Positions 24,783 to 37,900 of a stretch of DNA of 64,000 nucleotides are shown here, in pieces. Position 1 is the first letter of the stretch. Each line of letters starts with the position of its first letter. The stretch is from Pseudisothecium myosuroides (Eukaryota; Streptophyta; Bryopsida; Hypnales; Lembophyllaceae): NCBI GenBank assembly GCA_951799445.1, contig OX637292.1, positions 17,363,296 through 17,427,295 on the forward strand, read 5' to 3'. A program made the position numbers and the translations under genes. The notes under the pieces are model-generated. The model was not told the DNA's origin and did no database searches. It saw only the letters and a program-made list of their open reading frames with translations.

Positions 24783-26471
24783 TACTTCAATTCAAAAACA
24801 TCAACAATCAATCCTCAAAAGGAGGCCCTGCCTAAGCTGCCTGAAGCTATCAAACCACATAACTTTGACCCATGGGCTGCAATGAATTTCAAAAATATAA
24901 ATTTGGAAATGTCACACAAACATCCAATTCCAGTATAAATTTAAAAAAATAATGTGCAAAATTCAAACCATATAACCTTGTCCAGAGTTTTAAAAAAGAG
25001 TGCAGTGTTTGAAGTTCCCAAAAAATTCTGGTAGAATTACCTTCTTGGTGTTGACAGTATTTGTATTTCCATTTTTAAATCAAAATCATTCACTATAGAT
25101 ATAAAGTTAAGAGTACTCAAAATTGAAGTTAATTGCAAAATTTTACAACCTCATGAGTTCTCGCAGGTACTAAATATGGGTGTATGATGCAAGCTAGGAT
25201 GTTTAAATTTTTAACAATCTGTGATTAGCTCATTTTCTAAGTTGCATGACAACCACCTAAAGCCAGCCAACGTCTACTGTAGAAATTAGTAAAGTCTATA
25301 AACTGATTGAACACTTTGAATATGCCACTCACAAGGCAGCAACATTTAATACTTTTGGCCAAAAAAAAGAATAAAAAAGGAGGTATCCTAGATCTAATTT
25401 TTTTCTAATTGGACCTATTTTTCTACACCCTATAGTAGTTTGAAGACATGTCATGGCATTTTTGTACCCTATAGTATAAAAAAACAAATTATAATTTTTA
25501 TCTCAAATGTTTTTTAGGCACCCTATCATTTGTTCGCACGCAGTTTTCTACTGCTATCGCTCACTGTCCCCCCCGAGGAGATAATTGTTACAAAATCAAT
25601 TTCAGATTTTTTAAATTATTTTATTAAATAAAAAAATATATGTGTATAAAAGTTGATTATATTACAAATATTATACCAAAATTTCAAATAACATAATTTT
25701 AAAAATGGTTTATGTGCATACAATTTGAGCATATCATATCTCATATATAAAATTACATTTAAATATTTATGGATAGATTTTATTTGAAAAACTTATAATA
25801 AAAAATCCAAAACAATTTTCTAAAATTATATAGTACAAATGACAATTATTTAGTACAATCCTTATTTAATTATAAAATAAGTGAATTTATTCATGAATAC
25901 ATTTTATAAATTTGTATCCTAAATTTTGGTCTTAATGTTTAGGCATTTAAAGATTAAGATCAAATTGCCTTTAAAAATTGTCCTATTGATTATGGCACAC
26001 ATGCAAAAAATACCACTTCCAAATGCATAATAGATTGTCAACTAAATTTCTTCATTTTCCATATTCCTAGCTAGTAGCAAACCCTACTTTTAAAACCTTG
26101 CCTCCAATATTCTTTCAATGCATTGAGTGTAGATGTGGATAGATAAATTTATAACCAATGCATTCCCATTCCAATATTGCCATTGCATACTTCTATATTT
26201 GCATCATAATCACAAGAGAAGTGTTTGGAATTTAATGAATAGTTGATAATTATGCAAATCATTTCATTTTTAAAAATTTGTTGTAAGAAATGAGGGTTGA
26301 TTCAACACAAAAATCAAGTTTTGATAAATAAAATTGGAAAAATATGTCCAATTTTGACCACCTTATGCAATTGTTATCCGAGATTCATCCCCAAATTTCA
26401 TCAAAGAGACTTGCTTTGGCTAGATGGTATTATAACGAGAAATTGCCACAAGTTTGGCTTGTGTGAAGAAA

Positions 26472-29400
26472 ATGGCAACTATGGGTCAATCAAATAGATG
26501 GGGGGAGATTGGTGACGATCAACGTCATACATCTTGGGATGCAGGTGCAAAATTCATTTACTTCCTAACAATTAGAATTTGGTCTTATGTGGAGTCTTCT
26601 TGTGTCATGCTCATTAAATCTTGTGTCATGCTCTTTAAATTTTACATTTAATGAATTTTGAAGTTTTAAAATCATTGCTTCAATCCCAATATTGAAAGCT
26701 TTAAAATTAATAGAAACATCAAATAGTTATTAATTCCTAGTTACCTGACCTAACTTATACTTTGCAAACCAGTGAATCAATACATAGAATTCCTTCAAAG
26801 TCATGGCTCAATTTATCCTATAGTAAAGCTCGTAACGTACTCTTTATTTACAATGGTCTGAAGCCCCGTATCACTCTTCTTCTTGTAGAATTTATTCTCT
26901 AATTAAAAATGCTACTTTAGGTCTTATGAGTGCACATTAGTGATCTCCATTTTTGACATGACGTGAAAATTGTTCATCAAGCAAGTGATTTTTTAAGTCT
27001 TCCTCAAAGCTACCATGAAAACTACTCCAAAATTATGCTTGATACGGCATACTACCATAGAGAGAAGAAAAGTAACTTTGATCGTATGACTAGTGTAAAC
27101 GAAGAGTCTGTTGGGGATAGTTCTACTATCTTGGACCATGTAGGCTTATGCATACTACAATATTTTCATAATTGCAAATTCCTATGTCCACAATATCACA
27201 AATAAAATTTTGAATCAACCAATAAAATGAGAAGTTTTGAGAATGATAGATGCTTTTTGTTTGATGTGATGGTGCGTTGCAGGCACTACGTGTTCAAAAG
27301 CAGCCTCATCGGGTGGCATGCAAATTGAGAGCCAGTCAAACAATATCAAGGTGTATGTGAGAACACGACCACTCTCAAGAGATGAAATGAACAAGGGTGA
27401 GAGCATGTGTGTTCACGTCAGCCATGATGAAAAATCACTCAAAGTATGACCAAGCTTCTCACTCCATTTCTAGTGCATTGCACATTCTTTACAAAGAAAT
27501 TTTTACTATTAAACTAGAACAACTCAATGCTATCAATCACTCAATTTCAACATCATGTAGATCCTTCCATTTGCATTAATCACCAAATTCAAACAACAGT
27601 AGAACTCTCTAAGTCGATCCTCTCTAAGTCAATAAAGTGTTGTCAGGAAGTATTGATTGCCAGGTCCCATCTTAACAATATGAACCATATAGGAACATGA
27701 TGACCCTCCCTACTGTAATAACCTCTCTAATTCAATGTGTCAGACCGGTCCCAACTCTATCGACTTAGAGAGGTTCTACTGTATTGGGTCCTCCCATTTG
27801 CATTAGTCACCCATCCATTAAGCTTACCACAATCTTAGCAACCCTTTAGAATCAGAACAATGCACTTGGGGAGGGGACATGTCAACATGTGGATTAGCAT
27901 AAGTCTACCTACGCTTTACCAATTTAGTCTCAACAAACTTTCAAAAAGCACAAAAAAATCGTTTTTTTGTCAGTATGTCCTGATTCTATTTGCAATTGAC
28001 TTCAGTCTCCAACTTTTCAATCTTTAAAAAATACTTGAGTTCAAAAATAGCTTCTTCAAGATATCTAGGTAGCAAATCTGCTTAGTAACAAATATGCTTA
28101 CTTTAACCTTGGAAGGATAAGGCCTTTGTGATAGGTATTGGTAGTCAATAAAAAATGATCGCATTCCTAGATAAGTAAGGGCATCATTGTTTTTTCAATA
28201 ATCCAAGACGTCATTCATAGAACACGTTTTTCCCTTTGCACTGTTTCAGGATTACTTGAATAGACTAATCAAACTCCCTATCCATTTTCAATCAATCCAT
28301 TCCCAAATATGTTTTTGATTTGTGAATCACCATCCAATGTAATAACATGTCATTCAGTGACATTTTTAAGTTCAATTTTGGATTGTTGTTTAATCGAAGA
28401 CTTGAATGAGTGGAAGGAACTTTCACTTGCATGTAAGAATGTTTAACTCGGTGATGACGTTGTGGACACTAAGTGTTCAATAGATGATGTTGTGGATACT
28501 AATTGTCCAATAGATGACAAAGAATCCCTCTATATAAGATAGAAGTGCAGATGTTCACCCTTAGAATTTTTTGTGAAAAGAGGAAGGAGTCTTGCATAGT
28601 AGTTTGACCTCCACTGAGTGCTCTTGTTTTTTAATGACTCATATGGTACCAAAAAGGATGTTTTCTACGAGGACCAACCTGTTGTTCCAAGGTTAACCCT
28701 TGAAGGACGAAGGGGTGACCCTCAAAATCATCCTTTTGCATTACCGTGTGAATCATCGGCTTAAAAAATTGCAAATGCGCTCATTGGAAGTCAAGCTACT
28801 GTAGAAGATCTTCCCTTTTCACAACAAATTTCGAGAATGAATAGTTGCATTTCTGTCCTACACAGTTTGATTCTCTGTCTTCCATCGGCCACATAATGGC
28901 TGCATCCACATTTAAGGGTTAAGCTTTTGTAGAAAGTCTAGACCAATCCATGTTTTCAAATGGTGTTACTTGCATAACATTGAAACCACTGCATTAGTAG
29001 GCTTGCATACTAATAATTATTGAGATATCATAAACAAGCTACTTTCAATTGTTATTGCTAAACCCTTGTTGTCAGTCTCCATCTCGCTTGTTCAGGTTGT
29101 TGAGCAGGGATATGGATATAACGTTACCACCCGCTCATTCCAGGTAAGAGCAACATACAATTAGTACTTCAATGCCACATTGTGGTAATATACAGTGCAT
29201 GCCTTCTTTTTAAAAAAATATAGTACGGAGTGTTGCATATTGTAGATGATTTTTTTTTTTTTTTTTTTTTTCATGCCTGCTGAATTATTTTATAGAAAAT
29301 TATACACTAAAATGCTTATATATTAGAGTTATTCGTAAAGTTGTCATGTGTTTGTGAGTCTGTGTCAGAGGAAGGTTTAACTAAGAATTTAACAAAACAA

Positions 29401-32400
29401 ACACGGCACCAAATTGTTTGGATGCTCCAGGGAGTTTTGGTCCTGCGTTTTTTCCAAACTCCAGCTCTTGGTCCTGCCTTGCACACACTTTACGATTAAC
29501 TCTATTTTAAGAGAAATTATAGCAAAAAAAGATGTTCTTTTAGGGTTTTGAAATTGTTTGCTTTGTCTTAAAGTTCCGTCAAATTTTTATTTTGGAGTTC
29601 TTTGAATATGGCATGCAGTTTGATGGCTGTATTGGGCCAGAGGTGCACCAACAAGATGTTGTAAGAAAGGTGGCCATGAAGAAGCTCCTTGACAAAGTGC
29701 TTGAAGGCTATTCATCCACTGTGATGGCTTGTGGGCAAACGGGATCAGGAAAGACATACACTATGTGCGGGCAAGAGGAGGTTAGGCATCTTTCTTTGAT
29801 TAATTCAAAATACCAAATTGAATATGACTACAATTTAACTAATTTACTTTAAAAAAAAAATCCATTTGAGGTTCATATCGTTCATATTTGTGTTTCTATT
29901 TAAATATATTGAATAAGGTTGAAAAACCTAAAAATGATAAAAGTGTTGTTCAAATAAGAAATGACTATTTAAATAGTGAAATGGACAATTCAAAGTAGTT
30001 TTTAACAATTGAAAACTGTGTACGGTTAAACTTCGCACAAGCACAAATAATTGAATTTGGAGTGTAAAATAGTGTCATGCTCATTTGTGATTTTTGAAAA
30101 TCTTTTACTATTCTTCCACAGAATCAATTGTGTGACATTCAAGGGGGCAACAATGGTTTGATTGCTCGCTCAGCTACTTACCTTTTCGAAGCTATGAGGG
30201 TACGTGGGCAAAATGTTTCAAGTGGACAAAAACCTTTCACTATGCGAGCTTCATACTTTGAGATCTACACTGAACAAGTAATAACTGTTACATACAAATA
30301 TAGTTTTAAATTTCATTTTCTACTTCAATTTGGTTAATACATGTTCATATAGTATGGCTACATTGCTATACTACACCACATAAAATCCTTCTCATTGATA
30401 GAATTTTCCATGAGATTGTTAAGGGCAGGTAAATGACTTGTTACGGTTGGATAATGCCCCTCGAGATGTAAAGTGGAGTTCGCGTGATGGCTACTATGTG
30501 GATAACCTGTTGCTTGTGGATTGTGACACACTTGATGATGTGTTCTCTGTCCTTAATGAAGGAAGTAGGAATCGCAAGGTGATCAAACTTTTCTAATGTT
30601 AAACCCAATTGTTAAAGTGTAAGGGATAAAAAATAAATAGCACTAGTAGAGGCAAGTTGATGTATTAGTCACATTCAAATGAATGGCATGTATGTGTGGC
30701 ATGGAATTGTTGTGAAGTTGAATTGAATTTATTTTGGGATGAGACAGGTGGGATCACATGAACTAAACAAAGATAGTAGCCGCAGTCATTGCATCATGAC
30801 ACTTCACGTGGATTCATTGTGTCAAGTCCCCGATGATGCCACACCCATTACACGGTATAATCTTAAGTCTAAATAATATTTGCAAGTATTTTAGGTTGTG
30901 AAAAAATAGGATATAAGTTCTACACCCATATGAATGGAGAGTCCATAGTTGGTCTAACTACATCACATGGACATCTGTAGCAAGCCTCTTTGATCTAACT
31001 ACATCACATGGACATCCATAGCAAGTGTCTTTAGGTTGTGAGATTATGAAGAGTGGAGTAAGAAGGTGAAAGTGTGTAGCTTAGGGCCACTTTACACTTG
31101 GGATCAAGCCAAGAAAATAAAAATTTCATTGACATCTCTGAATTGCATAATCCTTCTTTTGAATCTAAACCCTAAGATCAATAAAAAAACGCAGATATCT
31201 GAACGTTCTTGATTTAGTACAATGATTTTGGCTACATGTTTGATGATGCTCTTGAGATTCATCTTCTGCATATGCAATCATGTTGAGCCTCACCAAAGAA
31301 TCATGGCTGTCAAGCCTACCTCATGGATCCATTTGGCGAAGTGATTGGGGCATGTGATCCTCTGACGACTTTCTTCGTTGTTCACTTTGAGTTCCTTCCT
31401 TCTTCCTTCTGCTTCCACAGTCCAGCCGTCTCATAACCAACTCAAATGCCTCATGTAGTTGGCATGTAAAGAGGGAAGTGTATAACCTGTTCAATTTTGA
31501 AAACGGTCTTACATTTACAAGTGGACACCTCAACTTTAGGATTGCAAAGGCATTCTTGAGATCCAGTGGCTGATATTCCATGTTTTTAATGAACTCTGCA
31601 CTGAAGCTCAAAACAAAGACAAATGAAATCCACTGAATCTGAGGCATTTTGTTCATTCCAAAACTGTGCCACAGACGCTCACTCTTGGGCAAGTGTTGAC
31701 AGGTATGGACGCATGTTGTTCGTGGATCTCGCGGGCAGTGAACGCTTGAAGAAAAGTAAAAGCTGTGGGGAAATGTTGAAAGAGACAGGCAGCATCAATA
31801 GGTCGCTCTTTACCCTGGGAAAGGTGCATCTCTAAGCCATCTTTTCTCCAGTCTCTTAAGCTTCAGTATATCCGTGTGCAAGCCATGTTCCTTGGCACTG
31901 CAGTTAAGTGCCCGTCCAAACGATAGTGATGTAGTAAAGAGTTCACAGGAAGGGAAAACTAATGCTCACCTCTTGGCCGTTTAGATCTGACACCAACACG
32001 CTACCAACCTCCTTGCATGTTCGGCTCCAGCTCTTGCGAAAGAATCTGAACATGACAAGGTCGTGAGCATTAGTTTTCCGTTAGAAATCGGTGACGCTTC
32101 ACTTCACTCCACTCACTATTGTGATGGTTCAATTGATGTCAAATATACTGCTTTGATATGATTCCATGTCCTGATTTGTCTTTGACACAGGTCATTTCAG
32201 CTCTCAGTGAAGGCAAGAAAGGTGATGTGGTGCCATACAGGTTCGTTACAACGTCAAATCCGGGGATTAACCTTCACTGGTCCTATACTATGTGTACTCT
32301 CAGAGTCGTATATCTAAAAGAGTTTGTCAATTTAACACACTCAATGTAAGGTTAACTTAACAATCATAAAAGTCATTTGATATTCAAGTTACTGATTTCA

Positions 32401-34074
32401 GACATGCTAGCGATCAAATTGCTTTTGTTTCTAAATCGCAAGACGTAAACCATTCAGCACTTCATGCAGGGAGAGCCTGCTGACGAAGTTATTGATGGAT
32501 AGTCTCGGTGGGAAGAGCCTTGCACTTATGATTGCCTGCGTTTCTCCGTCATCTTCGGCTATTGACGAGACTCTTAGCACCCTGCATTATGCCACATGTG
32601 CAAACAATATCGTCAATGCTCCGGCGGTCAATTTAGACGCTCGTGACAAGGTAATGGTCGTTTTTTTTACCTCTGAAGTTCGTCTTTTCATAGGCTTTTA
32701 GGTAATAGCTTCATTTAGCACCCAATTCCCAGGAGAAACGAGCAAGCATGAAGTTCATCACCTCAACGGAGCGAATTTCTATAGTGGCAACCAAGAATTG
32801 GATATGCAGAGGATGAGTATATCTCATAATCTTGTCCTCGAGTGCTATGATGTCCTTTTTAAAGACATTCAATTGAGCTTGATTGAACAACATCCAAACC
32901 ATTGAAGCAACAGCCAGCGGCCTCATTATGAGAAAGTCAAAATGGAGCCTCATTATGAGGAATATGGCCCTCGCCACTCCCATGTTATCTCTCATAGACT
33001 CTACTTTCATGTTAAATAGTCCGTTATGCAGTTACACTGGAAATCCTAACAATTTGTTTATGTGATTGAAATGAACCTCAGATTGTGCTAAAGTTGCAGA
33101 AGGAAATTGCACACCTGAAAGAAGAGAACCAGTATCTCCGGTCCAAGTTGGCAGAGCAAAACATTGAAGTAGATCAGTTTCCAAGTTTAGACACTGCAAA
33201 CACCCCCCCGTCGTCAGCAACAAAAAGGGTCCGGCATTCAAGTCAGAGACCCAAGTCGAGGGAGAAGCTACCGTCAGAGTTGAAGGGAATGGAAAAATAC
33301 TTTTCCAAAGATTCGACAGGATCGAGCAAAGATCTGGCAAAAGAGCTGTCGGGATTGAGTGTATTCGGAAACTTCCAGGTCATATCCTTCTCTTTCAAAT
33401 ACCATAGATTTCCTTGTAATAATGTAGTTTGTCACCCCAAAATCAAATTGATGTACTTGAGAGTAATGAATGCTACTACAATACTGTACAGTTAGTAACG
33501 GATGTCAAACTGTTCAAGGCTGAAAACTAGCAAGCTTGAAGCGAAAACGAAATGATCTGTGCGGAGATTGACAGCATTGGTAGAGAACGAGAAGGATACC
33601 TCATTTTAAGCAAGAAATAATGGTTGACTGCTGCAGGATCACGCTCAACAGAATGATAGTGATTCGTCAGTCATGGATGGTTCGAGGTGTTCACTGTTTC
33701 CGCTTGAATCCAACAGGCGGAGTCACACAGGTTCCAATGGCTGGGACTCCTGTGACAAGTCGGTGGATTTCAATATAACGCCGCGTGTCTATAGTGAACC
33801 GCGGTGTTTGCGATCATCTAACGAGCCAAACTCTCTCTTGGGCATGTACAGAGGTCTGGCAAATTCCAAACCAAAAGGTTTACAACACCGTAGGAATCGT
33901 GTTTCTGTTGATCACCTTGGTGGCTCAAGGGTCAGGCTCAGGAAAGGGGGCGGCAAGAATGGCAAGCAGGATCCTAGGTTCGAAGGAAGCATAACTGTCA
34001 ACCAGACGGCCTTTCTCAAGAGACTACTGGAGTTGAATATGTCACCTGTCCATGACGACATAGTCAATTATTGA
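26472..34074 (+). CDS. Kinesin-like motor protein (KIF12/kinesin-16-like)
   Basis: ATP-driven microtubule motor, 647 aa. Exons: 26472-26544, 27283-27443, 29096-29143, 29619-29780, 30122-30277, 30429-30578, 30748-30854, 31703-31823, 32191-32240, 32470-32650, 33082-33378 and 33637-34074; every junction keeps frame and uses gt/ag. The motor domain starts near residue 45 ([11 protein letters not shown]). P-loop GQTGSGKT is 133-140, switch I NKDSSRSH 257-264, switch II DLAGSE 294-299; then [13 protein letters not shown] and the neck-side [14 protein letters not shown] short coiled coil ([19 protein letters not shown]) follows near 406, then a basic, serine-rich tail. The motor is N-terminal, so plus-end movement is likely. 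The residue before the P-loop is Cys ([10 protein letters not shown]), where most kinesins have Tyr. The start is the ATG of GAAAATGGCAACTATGGG, whose one-base overhang fits exon 2. Subfamily is inferred from the [28 protein letters not shown] pattern, given here in part; not tested. Confidence 0.88.
27597..27781. mobile_element. Emigrant/pogo-like MITE in kinesin intron 2
   Basis: Left end CAGTAGAACTCTCTAAGTC; right end (reverse complement) CAGTAGAACCTCTCTAAGTC. Plant Emigrant MITEs, mobilised by the pogo-like Lemi1, have ends of the type CAGTAAAACCTCTATAAATT with TA target sites. A TA follows the right end, but the left flank is AA, so that duplication is degraded. A ~25-bp host sequence (TTCCATTTGCATTAATCACC type) occurs on both sides. 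Confidence 0.65.
28697..28918. mobile_element. Small TTAA-flanked MITE in kinesin intron 2
   Basis: Flanked by TTAA at 28693-28696 and 28919-28922, with ends CCCTTGAAGGACG and CATTTAAGGG. The interior aligns with 62818-63026 (shared GAAATCATCC/AAAATCATCC, CTCATTGGA, AAGATCT(T)CCC, CATTCAGTTGGCC-type blocks). Non-coding. Confidence 0.6.
30951..31032 (+). repeat. 41-bp tandem duplication in kinesin intron 7
   Basis: Two adjacent 41-bp units (30951-30991 and 30992-31032) share CTAACTACATCACATGGACA and differ at only a few positions. Non-coding; likely a simple local duplication. Confidence 0.8.
31953..32079. repeat. 17-bp perfect inverted repeat in kinesin intron 8
   Basis: GGAAAACTAATGCTCAC at 31953-31969 is exactly complementary to 32063-32079, separated by 93 bp. 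The size suggests a small foldback or MITE remnant; no relative was noticed elsewhere in the window. Confidence 0.65.
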
Positions 34075-34971
34075 GAATGTTCAGTTGTGACTGAAACTGC
34101 TGCTGCAGTTGTACAAAACCTTCGTAGTTGTACAATATGAAGCTTTGAGTTGCAAAGCAATGTGTTGGCTTATAAAGTTTGGGTAGAATCATTCAAATGA
34201 GATAAAGCAAGCTGTTGCGTATTTGCAATCATCTGCCTTACATGATGTCTTAAACCATTTGCTTCAGGCGACTGATGTCACATGGATGCACCGGAGGACT
34301 TCTGCATTTGTGAACAGATACACTTCGATCGGTCCTTACTCGATTGGCCTGATTCGGTAGGTCCAGCGCGTCTTGTCAGGCCCAGTCTGTAATTAATTAC
34401 TCTCACGATTAGATCTCATTTCCTGACGATTTAGACTCCGAGTACTCCGCAAGTCCAATCACTTCAACGAAGTTACCTGACAAAGTAACGACCAATGAAA
34501 AGGCCATGAAATTGAACTTGATACCGCAGCAAGACATTGAAGCGTGGCTTCACTTATGAAGCTTCAGTAAATAACATCAGATATTGTGAACCCTCAGTTG
34601 CATCGACTCATTCAGGAAACTCGCATCAATAATCAATCAATCCATTGAAACTTATTTCATCTAACAAGAGGTATGCAGGTATATCCTATTTGGCGGATCA
34701 GGCGACAACCTAACTATGGTGCTAACTCGACCGTATCAAGCTTAAGCTGATAAGTCTGTCAAGCACCTGGTCATGGTAGCTCCTCAGATCGGTCTTCGGT
34801 TTTGACTCCTTCCGACTTCCAACTCAAATTGGCAAAATCCCTTCATCCGCGTTTGTTCGTGGAATTCGAAAGAGGATAAAATGGGCAGAGACTCTACGAT
34901 GGCGCACTGAGCTACAATCCACATTTTTGACCTGAATGGTACACTCCAGCTGATAAGGCAATGGCAAAGCC
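34075..34971. other. Intergenic gap between convergent genes
   Basis: The kinesin and S1-domain genes end tail to tail 897 bp apart. The gap should hold both 3' UTRs. I see no repeat or gene; base composition is less A+T-rich than the deserts. Confidence 0.6.
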
Positions 34972-37900
34972 TTAGGGAACCCTCCCTGTGACGCGCTGCA
35001 CAGCTGCTTTAATCCCTTCCCGGTCGAGATTTGTGTTTAATTGTACCTCTTGCACCTGCCCATTTTAAAAGAGGACCTTTAGAGACACTTTTTCTAAGAA
35101 AAATTCAAACGATCGGTAGTGGGAGTCCAGAACTATACGAGTATCGCAAAAACTTAACAAAATTCAGTTCGAGAAATCCCTCAACAAAGAACTGAAATGG
35201 TTAATTAGTTTCCAACTCTTACCTGTCTTCCTGCCCGAGCCAAGAGGCTGAATTTGCCGTCCTCAACAGGTGCCTGTACAAACGCATGAAGTTGATAATT
35301 ATTCAAAGTCAGTGATTGTGTGCATGCTTGCGTAACGGGCGGAGAATTCGCCACTAGTGGTTCCACTTGTCGTGCAGATATAGAGAACAAGCATAAACTT
35401 CTTTACTGTTCAATAATGCAGTATCCTAACCCGCTAACCAAAGAGCACTGGCTCTGAGAGACGAAGTAATCGCTACAACACAGTGTTAGTTATGAGCCAT
35501 TTAAGTTAAGCCTACTATCCTCATGCAGTAATTTGACTTACGAAAGTGTGCAAAGCCCTTCAAAACGGATTTCGTTCTCGGCAACGGAGTACATCAAAGC
35601 TAGATTGTCTAGGATGCCAAGGAACATAGCACGTAAACCAAACACATGCAAGAGGTTAAAGTCATTCTGAAACGTACATTGGCTAACCACAACTCCAAAT
35701 CCTGAGATACTACACGCTTCTCCAACCTGGTACGACCGAGTGTGACACCCATGATCCTGTCAAACCCACACTGATTTGTCAATCAACTGTTTCGAATTCC
35801 TGGCACAAACAAACTACTTCAATCCAAAAACTACAACGCCAAAACAGCCTGAAGTACATATTCTGGATGATGAACAGGTGCTTCAGGGAGATGGTTTGTC
35901 CAGATAACTTCTCATGCATCCAAAGCAATGGTTGAATGTCCAAAACGGAAACTTATTTTACGTTCAATTTGATGAAATTAAGGTAAGTATAAATTTGTAC
36001 AAAGATAAAAGCAAAACCACTGAAAAAATTCACAAAAGAATCTGGGAGTTAAAGGGTTAATAATCTCCTAGCACCACTATACAAAGCATCACGAACGCCA
36101 CGTATAAAAGGTCTGATAGAATTACCCTTCTTCATTCATCAGTTCTTCACAAATTTGCTCTAGGCCTGGCAAAGCTGTTCCTAAGAGTTCGGCATCCTGT
36201 TCGATTGGCTCCAATGAATCCTGCTAAGTTGACATTAAGAATTGTAAGTTCAGCAGCAGCCTCAATAAATTTCCCACAACCATATAGTGAAAACACAAAT
36301 AATCATAGACATACTGCTAATCCCATCATAACATCTTCCCACTAAAAGCATTCATCCCTAACTCAGTTTCAAAACCACTTACTTGAGTCTGCACAGGCAT
36401 TAGCGTATCAAGAGTTTCTAGGAGAGGATCAGCCTGCAGCTGCTTGATAGATAGAGCCAACCGCAGTCTTTCCCTGCAATATCGAAATGTATTAGTCCCC
36501 GCACATTTTGAGCGCTTTGAATTTTCAACATGAAGGCAACCAAGTCTGGAGTCAGTCCCCTCTAACAGTATCATAGTTCATCGTTACTTCGACCATACAC
36601 TTGGTTAATTACTCATTTTTTTGCTGTAAATTCCGGCCATCCCTGATTTCGCGACACAACAAAGGCAGACGCATATGGAGTAAGGGACTTCTTTCTAACA
36701 GGCGTACACAAGGCAGCCCAGGGAGCAATAACATACAGGTAAATTCCCTTACGTCGTCCCTTTTAGCATAGAAGGTCTACAATTCATATTTAAGTTCATC
36801 CTTTACCAGACAAGATTATCTACCACAAGACATGAATTGGTGCTAGACTCGAGTCGAGCTCTAACGGCCAGGCAGACCGTGTCCATTATGCTGGTATTCA
36901 TACCACCAAAAAAAAATTAACACGAATAACTTACTTGTCCACCTGTATAACCTTGACACGAACCGTCTTCCCTTCCTCTAAAAGATCACGAGGATTACGC
37001 ACAGGATCCCATGAGAGCTCTGAAATATGTACTAATCCACTAATCGGGGATGTACCTGCAATCACCCATTCTCGATGATCTCTTATCAAGTTAGAAAGAT
37101 GACCGGTAGTAGGTTGACAAGATGGCACACAAAAACAAGTGTAGAAGCTGAACCATACTCAGTTCGTATCCAGTATTCCATTCTGCTTCATAACTCAGGC
37201 AAAATTCCTATGATAAGTCAGACATGGTCATTTCTGGTTCATGATATTGAGCAAGCAAGAATAAATGACCAGTGAGGATCTAATTACGCACCATCTGGCA
37301 GTATGAGATCGACGAAGGCACCGAAATCGGTTACAGAATTGACCTTGCCATCATAAACCGACCCCTCCTCAATTAAGCGCAAATTTTCTTCTAGTACAGC
37401 TAGTTTTTCTGAGAAAATTAATCTTCGTTCGGCTTCAACCACCTCTATCATCTGATAACAAGGTCAGACAAATACTTAGTACATACACAGCACTTTGACG
37501 GCAGACCCTGTCGGCAGCATTAATAGATAATCGGCAGGTCACAGCAGCATATTCAGTATATTGAGAGCATATTGAGCGGGACTACCTTGATGGAGACGAG
37601 TTCACCAACCAATTCCTTGGCGACCTCAGCCAGTGCCCTACTGCCATCTGAACAAATAACAAACCTTTTTGTCAACTTCAAACTGACACGATTTCCAATT
37701 CAAGTTTCGCGAATTCACAATAATTACATATGAAAATCGTGATTCACGTACTGCCATCATAGTGACCGGCGAGCACCTTTTGGTATGCGGGCAATATCCA
37801 TTTGTGAGAAAGGGAGGAAGCCTTGAAGAGAGCCAAAGCGCACCAGCAATCCTCCACTGTTGCAAGCGTCGACCCGGCCCCGGTGGATACTTCTGCTCTC

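Larger units (their letters stand above)
23626..25575. mobile_element. 1.95-kb element with CGGGGGGG inverted ends
   Basis: Left end CGGGGGGGTCAGTG (23626-23639); right end CACTGTCCCCCCCG (25562-25575), 13 of 14 bases complementary. Subterminal GTGCGAACA and TTTTTTAGG blocks are also mirrored at both sides. It contains a family-4 MITE (24403-24782), which therefore looks like a later insertion. No coding region was recognised. The target-site duplication is unclear. Confidence 0.6.
17298..26471. other. A+T-rich gene-free desert with nested transposons
   Basis: About 9 kb with no supported gene. It contains two family-4 elements (17386-17717, 24403-24782), a small TTAA-type MITE (17945-18140), a family-5 element (19126-19404), a TTAA-type element (20861-21845), an isolated TTAA-type left end at 22030, and a 1.95-kb element with CGGGGGGG ends (23626-25575). 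The remainder is unassigned A+T-rich sequence. Confidence 0.6.

Noticed and set aside
26963..27205. Alternative first kinesin exon (ORF beginning at a GTG)
   Set aside because: There is no in-frame ATG in good context at its start, and the obvious donor at 27140 gives the wrong phase. The 26472-26544 exon has an ATG, a good donor and matching phase.
31321..31692. 123-aa minus-strand ORF in a kinesin intron
   Set aside because: No recognisable domain, antisense to an intron, overlaps sequence leading into the next kinesin exon, and is not supported by splice signals or context.
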